Shown piece after piece: positions 62,552-64,000 of a stretch of 64,000 nt of DNA (the stretch's first letter is position 1; each line of letters starts with the position of its first letter). Made by a program: the position numbers and the translations under genes. Source of the stretch: Halisarca cf. caerulea (Eukaryota > Porifera > Demospongiae > Chondrillida > Halisarcidae); contig CAUJGJ010000107.1 of NCBI GenBank assembly GCA_963170055.1, positions 166,095-230,094 on the forward strand, written 5' to 3'. The notes under the pieces were generated by a model that had not been told where the DNA came from, did no database searches, and worked only from the letters and a program-made list of their open reading frames with translations.

Positions 62552-64000
62552 TCACTGGGAATGTGCGTGGTGCTAGTGCCAAATATTGATATTAGCACCA
62601 CCATATCCAACACTACACAAATATGCCCACAGTAATTCAGAAAGGTCATGTGTGTCCACTGGGAATGTGCGTGGTGCTAGTGCCAAATATTGGTATTAGC
62701 ACCAGCATATCCAACATTACACAAATACGCCCACAGCACTTCAGAAAGGTCATGTGTGTCCACTGGGAATGTGCGTGGTGCTAGTGCCAAATATTGGTAT
62801 TAGCACCAGCATATCCAACACTACACAAATACGCCCACAGAACTTCAGAAACTTCATGTGTGTCCACTGGGAATGTGCGTGGTGCTAGTGCCGAATATTG
62901 GTATTAGTACCACCATATCCAACACTACACAAATACGCCCACAGTACTTCTGAAAGGTCATTTGTGTCCACTGGGAATGTGCGTGGTGCTAGTGCCAAAT
63001 ATTGGTATTAGCACCAGCATATCCAACATTACACAAATATGACCAAATTAGTTAAGAATCTTCATGTGTGTCCACTGGGAATGTGCGTGGTGCTAGTGCC
63101 AAATATTGATATTAGCACCACCATATCCAACACTACACAAATACGCCCACAGTACTTCAGAAAGGTCATGTGTGTCCACTGGGAATGTGCGTGGTGCTAG
63201 TGCCAGATATTGGTATTAGCACCACCATATCCAACACTACACAAATAAGCCCACAGCACTTCAGAAAGGTCATGTGTGTCCACTGGGAATGTGCGTGGTG
63301 CTAGTGCCAAATATTGGTATTAGCACCACCATATCCAACATTACACAAATACGCCCACAGTAGTTAAGAATCTTCATGTGTGTCCACTGGGAATGTGCGT
63401 GGTGCTAGTGCCAAATATTGGTATTAGCACCAGCATATCCAACACTACACAGATACGCCCACAGCACTTCAGAAACTTCATGTGTGTCCCCTGAGAATGT
63501 GCGTGGTGCTAGTGCCAAATATTGGTATTAACACCACCATATCCAACACTAAACAAATACGCCCACAGCACTTCAGAAACTTCATGTGTGTCTACTGGGA
63601 ATGTGCGTGGTGCTAGTGCCAAATATTGGTATTAGCACCACCATATCCAACACTACACAAATACGCCCACAGTACTTCTGAAAGGTCATTTGTGTCCACT
63701 GGGAATGTGCGTGGTGCTAGTGCCAAATATTGGTATTAGCACCAGCATATCCAACATTACACAAATATGACCAAATTAGTTAAGAATCTTCATGTGTGTC
63801 CACTTGGAATGTGCGTGGTGCTAGTGCCAAATATTGATATTAGCACCACCATATCCAACACTACACAAATATGCCCACAGTACTTCAGAAAGGTCATGTG
63901 TGTCCACTGGGAATGTGCGTGGTGCTAGTGCCAAATATTGGTATTAGCACCAGCATATCCAACTCTACACAAATACGCCCACAGTAGTTAAGAAACTTCA
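62552..64000 (+). repeat. Right-edge satellite interval with 7-monomer echo
   Basis: The tail carries the GACCAAATTAG family (63041 and 63769) and the TACTTCTGAAAGGTCATTTG cassette (62945 and 63673), each pair exactly 728 bp apart, indicating a 7-monomer step. The haplotype matches parts of 51.4-51.8 kb and 54.0-54.4 kb. Private variants are GTGCCAGATATTGG near 63201, AATAAGCCCACAG near 63246 and CCACTTGGAATG near 63801. The window ends 74 nt into monomer 616, still inside the array. Confidence 0.8.

Larger units (their letters stand above)
1..64000 (+). repeat. 104-bp satellite array, about 615.7 monomers, head to tail
   Basis: The motif AGTGCCAAAT, or a one- or two-base variant, recurs every 104 bp from base 1 to base 63927, always on the same strand. 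Phase accounting closes exactly: 615 x 104 = 63960, and the observed start of monomer 616 is 63927. The 34-base deficit equals the indels seen: one -30 deletion (4785-4858); +1 near 14230, 22332, 36005 and 37773; -1 near 15710, 36302, 38069, 47324, 56163, 58762, 61153 and 61880. No non-satellite sequence, inverted monomer or mobile element interrupts the array, and neither edge lies in the window. This arrangement is typical of eukaryotic centromeric or pericentromeric heterochromatin. I do not recognise the family. The consensus is about 47% GC. Confidence 0.98.

Noticed and set aside
1..64000. CRISPR array
   Set aside because: The unit is continuous 104-bp repeat with no unique spacers of regular length; variation is shared between monomers and no cas genes are present.
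1..64000. Hammerhead ribozyme, as found in some satellites
   Set aside because: The conserved CTGATGA and GAAAC core elements are not arranged in the monomer; GAAAC alone occurs in the cassette by chance.
1..64000. Ribosomal DNA, tRNA cluster or histone-type tandem gene array
   Set aside because: The unit is only 104 bp and contains no recognisable RNA-gene or coding motif.

Overview
The window is one uninterrupted block of satellite DNA. A 104-bp monomer is repeated head to tail in a single orientation from base 1 to base 64000. Phasing the monomer at the motif AGTGCCAAAT (base 1), 615 monomers precede base 63927, and a partial 616th (74 nt) runs to the window end. I see one large indel (a 30-bp deletion in the monomer at 4785-4858) and twelve single-base indels. 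Together they account for the net -34 phase shift at the end. I see no protein-coding gene, RNA gene, transposon insertion, CRISPR array or unique spacer on either strand. The short open frames (60-100 codons) follow from a 104-bp period that is 2 modulo 3, with a TAG once per monomer.

This is the organisation of eukaryotic constitutive heterochromatin, such as a centromeric or pericentromeric array, in a long-read-quality assembly. I do not recognise the monomer family, so I name no taxon. The consensus is about 47% GC and has two CpG sites. Recurrent CpG-to-TpG/CpA variants at those sites fit a genome with cytosine methylation, but this is inference.

Each monomer has three parts. A 35-bp imperfect dyad spans the chosen monomer boundary (monomer positions 97-104 plus 1-27). 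An A/C-rich stretch follows at about 21-60. A short hypervariable cassette at about 59-73 separates it from a conserved G/T-rich stretch at 74-104. Monomers differ mainly in the cassette, at a C/G choice at position 27, and at the two CpGs.

The higher-order structure is an irregular mosaic. There are local tandem segmental duplications with unit sizes of 10, 11, 13, 14, 15, 16, 17, 18, 19, 23, 25, 29, 30, 31, 45 and 54 monomers. From left to right: 0-16.4 kb is a nested 10/13/15/16/31/54-mer region; 16.43-19.56 kb is an exact 15-mer tandem duplication; 21.3-29.3 kb is a 45-mer duplication with an inner 13-mer duplication; 30.0-35.8 kb has 29-mer and 19-mer duplications; 35.8-45.3 kb has consecutive 17-, 14- and 18-mer duplications; 48.2-50.7 kb is an 11-mer; 50.9-62.6 kb has 25-, 25-, 23- and 30-mer duplications of a more diverged set of monomers. 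A diagnostic trimer module recurs ten times between 1.2 and 35.7 kb and was not seen beyond. Other variants (GCGTTATG, GACCAAATTAG) appear only further right, so the array has distinct evolutionary domains. All block boundaries were read by eye and can be off by a few bases.
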